This document shows, piece by piece, positions 6,056 to 7,242 of a DNA stretch of 7,242 nt; positions within the stretch are counted from its first letter, which is position 1; each line of letters starts with the position of its first letter. Source of the DNA: Caulobacteraceae bacterium (lineage in GTDB: Bacteria > Pseudomonadota > Alphaproteobacteria > Caulobacterales > Caulobacteraceae); contig JAQGII010000352.1 of assembly GCA_028291305.1 (NCBI GenBank), positions 1 through 7,242 on the forward strand, in the 5' to 3' direction. A program made the translations under genes and the position numbers. Under the pieces are notes generated by a model. It was not told where the DNA came from, did no database searches, and saw only the letters and a list, made by a program, of their open reading frames with translations.

Positions 6056-7242
6056 ATGGCCGCACAGTATATTTTCCAGATGCAGGGCCTGACCAAGGCC
6101 TTCCCCGGCGGCAAGAAGGTGTTCGAGAACATCTGGCTGTCCTTCTACCCGGACGCCAAGATCGGCGTGGTGGGCGTGAACGGCTCGGGCAAGAGCACCT
6201 TGCTGAAGATCATGTCGGGCCTGGACACCGAGTTCAACGGCGAGGCCAAGGCCGCCGACGGGGTCAAGCGGGGGTACCTGTCGCAGGAGCCGGCGCTGGA
6301 CGACCAGCTCAACGTCTGGGGCAACGTCATCTCGGACTGCGAGGAGAAGAAGATCCTCGACCGCTACAACGACATCGCCGCCAAGCTGGGCGAGGACTAT
6401 TCCGACGAGCTCATGGAGGAGATGACCGCGCTCCAGGAGAAGATCGACGCCGGCGACATGTGGGACATCGACAGCCGCATCGAGATGGCCATGGACGCCC
6501 TGCGCACCCCGCCGGCCGACTGGCCGGTCGACAACCTGTCGGGCGGCGAGAAGCGCCGCATCGCGCTGGCCCGCCTGCTGCTGTCCAAGCCCGACATGCT
6601 GCTGCTGGACGAGCCGACCAACCACCTGGACGCTGAATCCGTCGCCTGGCTGCAGCACCACCTGGAGAACTTCCCCGGCTGCGTGATCCTGGTCACCCAC
6701 GACCGCTACTTCCTGGACCAGGTGACCAAGTGGACGCTGGAGCTGGATCGCGGCAAGGGCCTGCCCTACGAGGGCAACTACTCCGGCTGGCTAGAGCAGA
6801 AGACCAAGCGGATCGTGCAGGAGAACAGCGAAAGCGAGTCCCGCCAGCGCGCCATGACCAAGGAGCTGGAGTGGGTGCGCTCCTCGCCCAAGGCCCGCCA
6901 GGCCAAGTCCAAGGCCCGCCTGCAGGCCTATGACGAGATGGTCAACCAGCAGGAGCGCGAGCGGCAGTCCTTCGCCACCATCCAGATTCCGCCGGGCCCG
7001 CGCCTGGGCAATGTGGTGATCGAAGTGGAGGGCCTGCAGAAGGCCTATGGCGAGAAGCTGCTGTTCCAGGACCTGTCGTTCAAGCTGCCGCCCAACGGCA
7101 TCGTCGGGGTGATCGGCCCCAACGGCGCCGGCAAGTCGACCCTGTTCAAGCTGATCACCGGCCAGGACAAGCCCGACGGCGGCTCGATCCGCCTGGGCGA
7201 GACGGTCAAGCTCGGCTACGTCGACCAGAGCCGCGACAGCCT
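6056..7242 (+). CDS. ettA: Energy-dependent translational throttle protein EttA (ABC-F ATPase), 3' end cut by the window
   Basis: 395 complete codons of a protein whose E. coli relative has 555 residues. EttA is a soluble ABC-F protein with two ATPase domains. It binds the ribosomal E site and controls entry into the elongation cycle according to the ATP/ADP ratio. Domain 1 has Walker A GVNGSGKST (40-48), an arm insertion (about 95-135), the signature LSGGEKRR (161-168), Walker B with MLLLDEPTNHLDAESVAWL (181-199), and the switch THDRYFLD (214-221). The basic linker that contacts tRNA spans about 241-315, including NYSGWLEQK and KELEWVR. Domain 2 begins near 320 with Walker A GPNGAGKST (354-362), and LGETVKLGYVDQSRDS runs to the edge. 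The combination of DAESVAWL, ELEWVR, IPPGPRLG and LGETVKL separates EttA from Uup and other ABC-F proteins. The ATG at 6056 matches the family start (MAAQYIFQM); no clear Shine-Dalgarno precedes it. Confidence 0.97.
   Translation, partial: MAAQYIFQMQGLTKAFPGGKKVFENIWLSFYPDAKIGVVGVNGSGKSTLLKIMSGLDTEFNGEAKAADGVKRGYLSQEPALDDQLNVWGNVISDCEEKKILDRYNDIAAKLGEDYSDELMEEMTALQEKIDAGDMWDIDSRIEMAMDALRTPPADWPVDNLSGGEKRRIALARLLLSKPDMLLLDEPTNHLDAESVAWLQHHLENFPGCVILVTHDRYFLDQVTKWTLELDRGKGLPYEGNYSGWLEQKTKRIVQENSESESRQRAMTKELEWVRSSPKARQAKSKARLQAYDEMVNQQERERQSFATIQIPPGPRLGNVVIEVEGLQKAYGEKLLFQDLSFKLPPNGIVGVIGPNGAGKSTLFKLITGQDKPDGGSIRLGETVKLGYVDQSRDS

Noticed and set aside
5783..6700. A 305-codon minus-strand frame opposite the HAD gene and ettA
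   Set aside because: It is antisense to the catalytic motifs of ettA and spans the ettA promoter gap. Its composition is typical of a shadow frame.

Overview
This is a G+C-rich chromosomal window with third codon positions that are almost all G or C. It reads like an alphaproteobacterium, most likely of the Caulobacterales (Caulobacter or Phenylobacterium type). That placement rests on overall gene style, the gene set and CcrM-type GANTC sites near two gene starts; it is inference, with no search behind it. Nothing looks mobile: there are no IS ends, tRNA genes, CRISPR repeats or phage genes.

Leftward cluster (minus strand, transcribed right to left). A GT4-type glycosyltransferase (3896-5125) is followed by an M1-family aminopeptidase N, pepN (1144-3807). 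The 5' part of a membrane-bound, PAS-containing sensor protein follows (1-1024, cut by the left window edge). The sensor is very probably a histidine kinase, and its layout fits PleC. The gaps are 88 and 119 bases. Shared direction would allow read-through, but the pepN-kinase gap holds an 8-bp hairpin and the kinase has its own Shine-Dalgarno, so separate control is possible.

Rightward genes (plus strand). A HAD-superfamily phosphatase/phosphomutase-like enzyme (5305-5970) has a strong Shine-Dalgarno. Next comes ettA, encoding the ABC-F translation factor EttA (from 6056, cut by the right window edge). A plausible sigma-73-type promoter lies in the 85-base gap between them.

The divergent region 5126-5304 is the most structured non-coding part. 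It carries two interlocked perfect inverted repeats (9 bp and 7 bp) whose order, read on the glycosyltransferase strand, is that of an H-type pseudoknot. It also has an 11-bp direct repeat and an AT-rich CTTATAAG element next to a GANTC site. Apart from this region the window is ordinary housekeeping and regulatory sequence, and I see no clear new multi-gene system. The genes do not form one pathway: they cover peptide breakdown, sugar transfer, small-molecule dephosphorylation, ribosome energy sensing and signal transduction.
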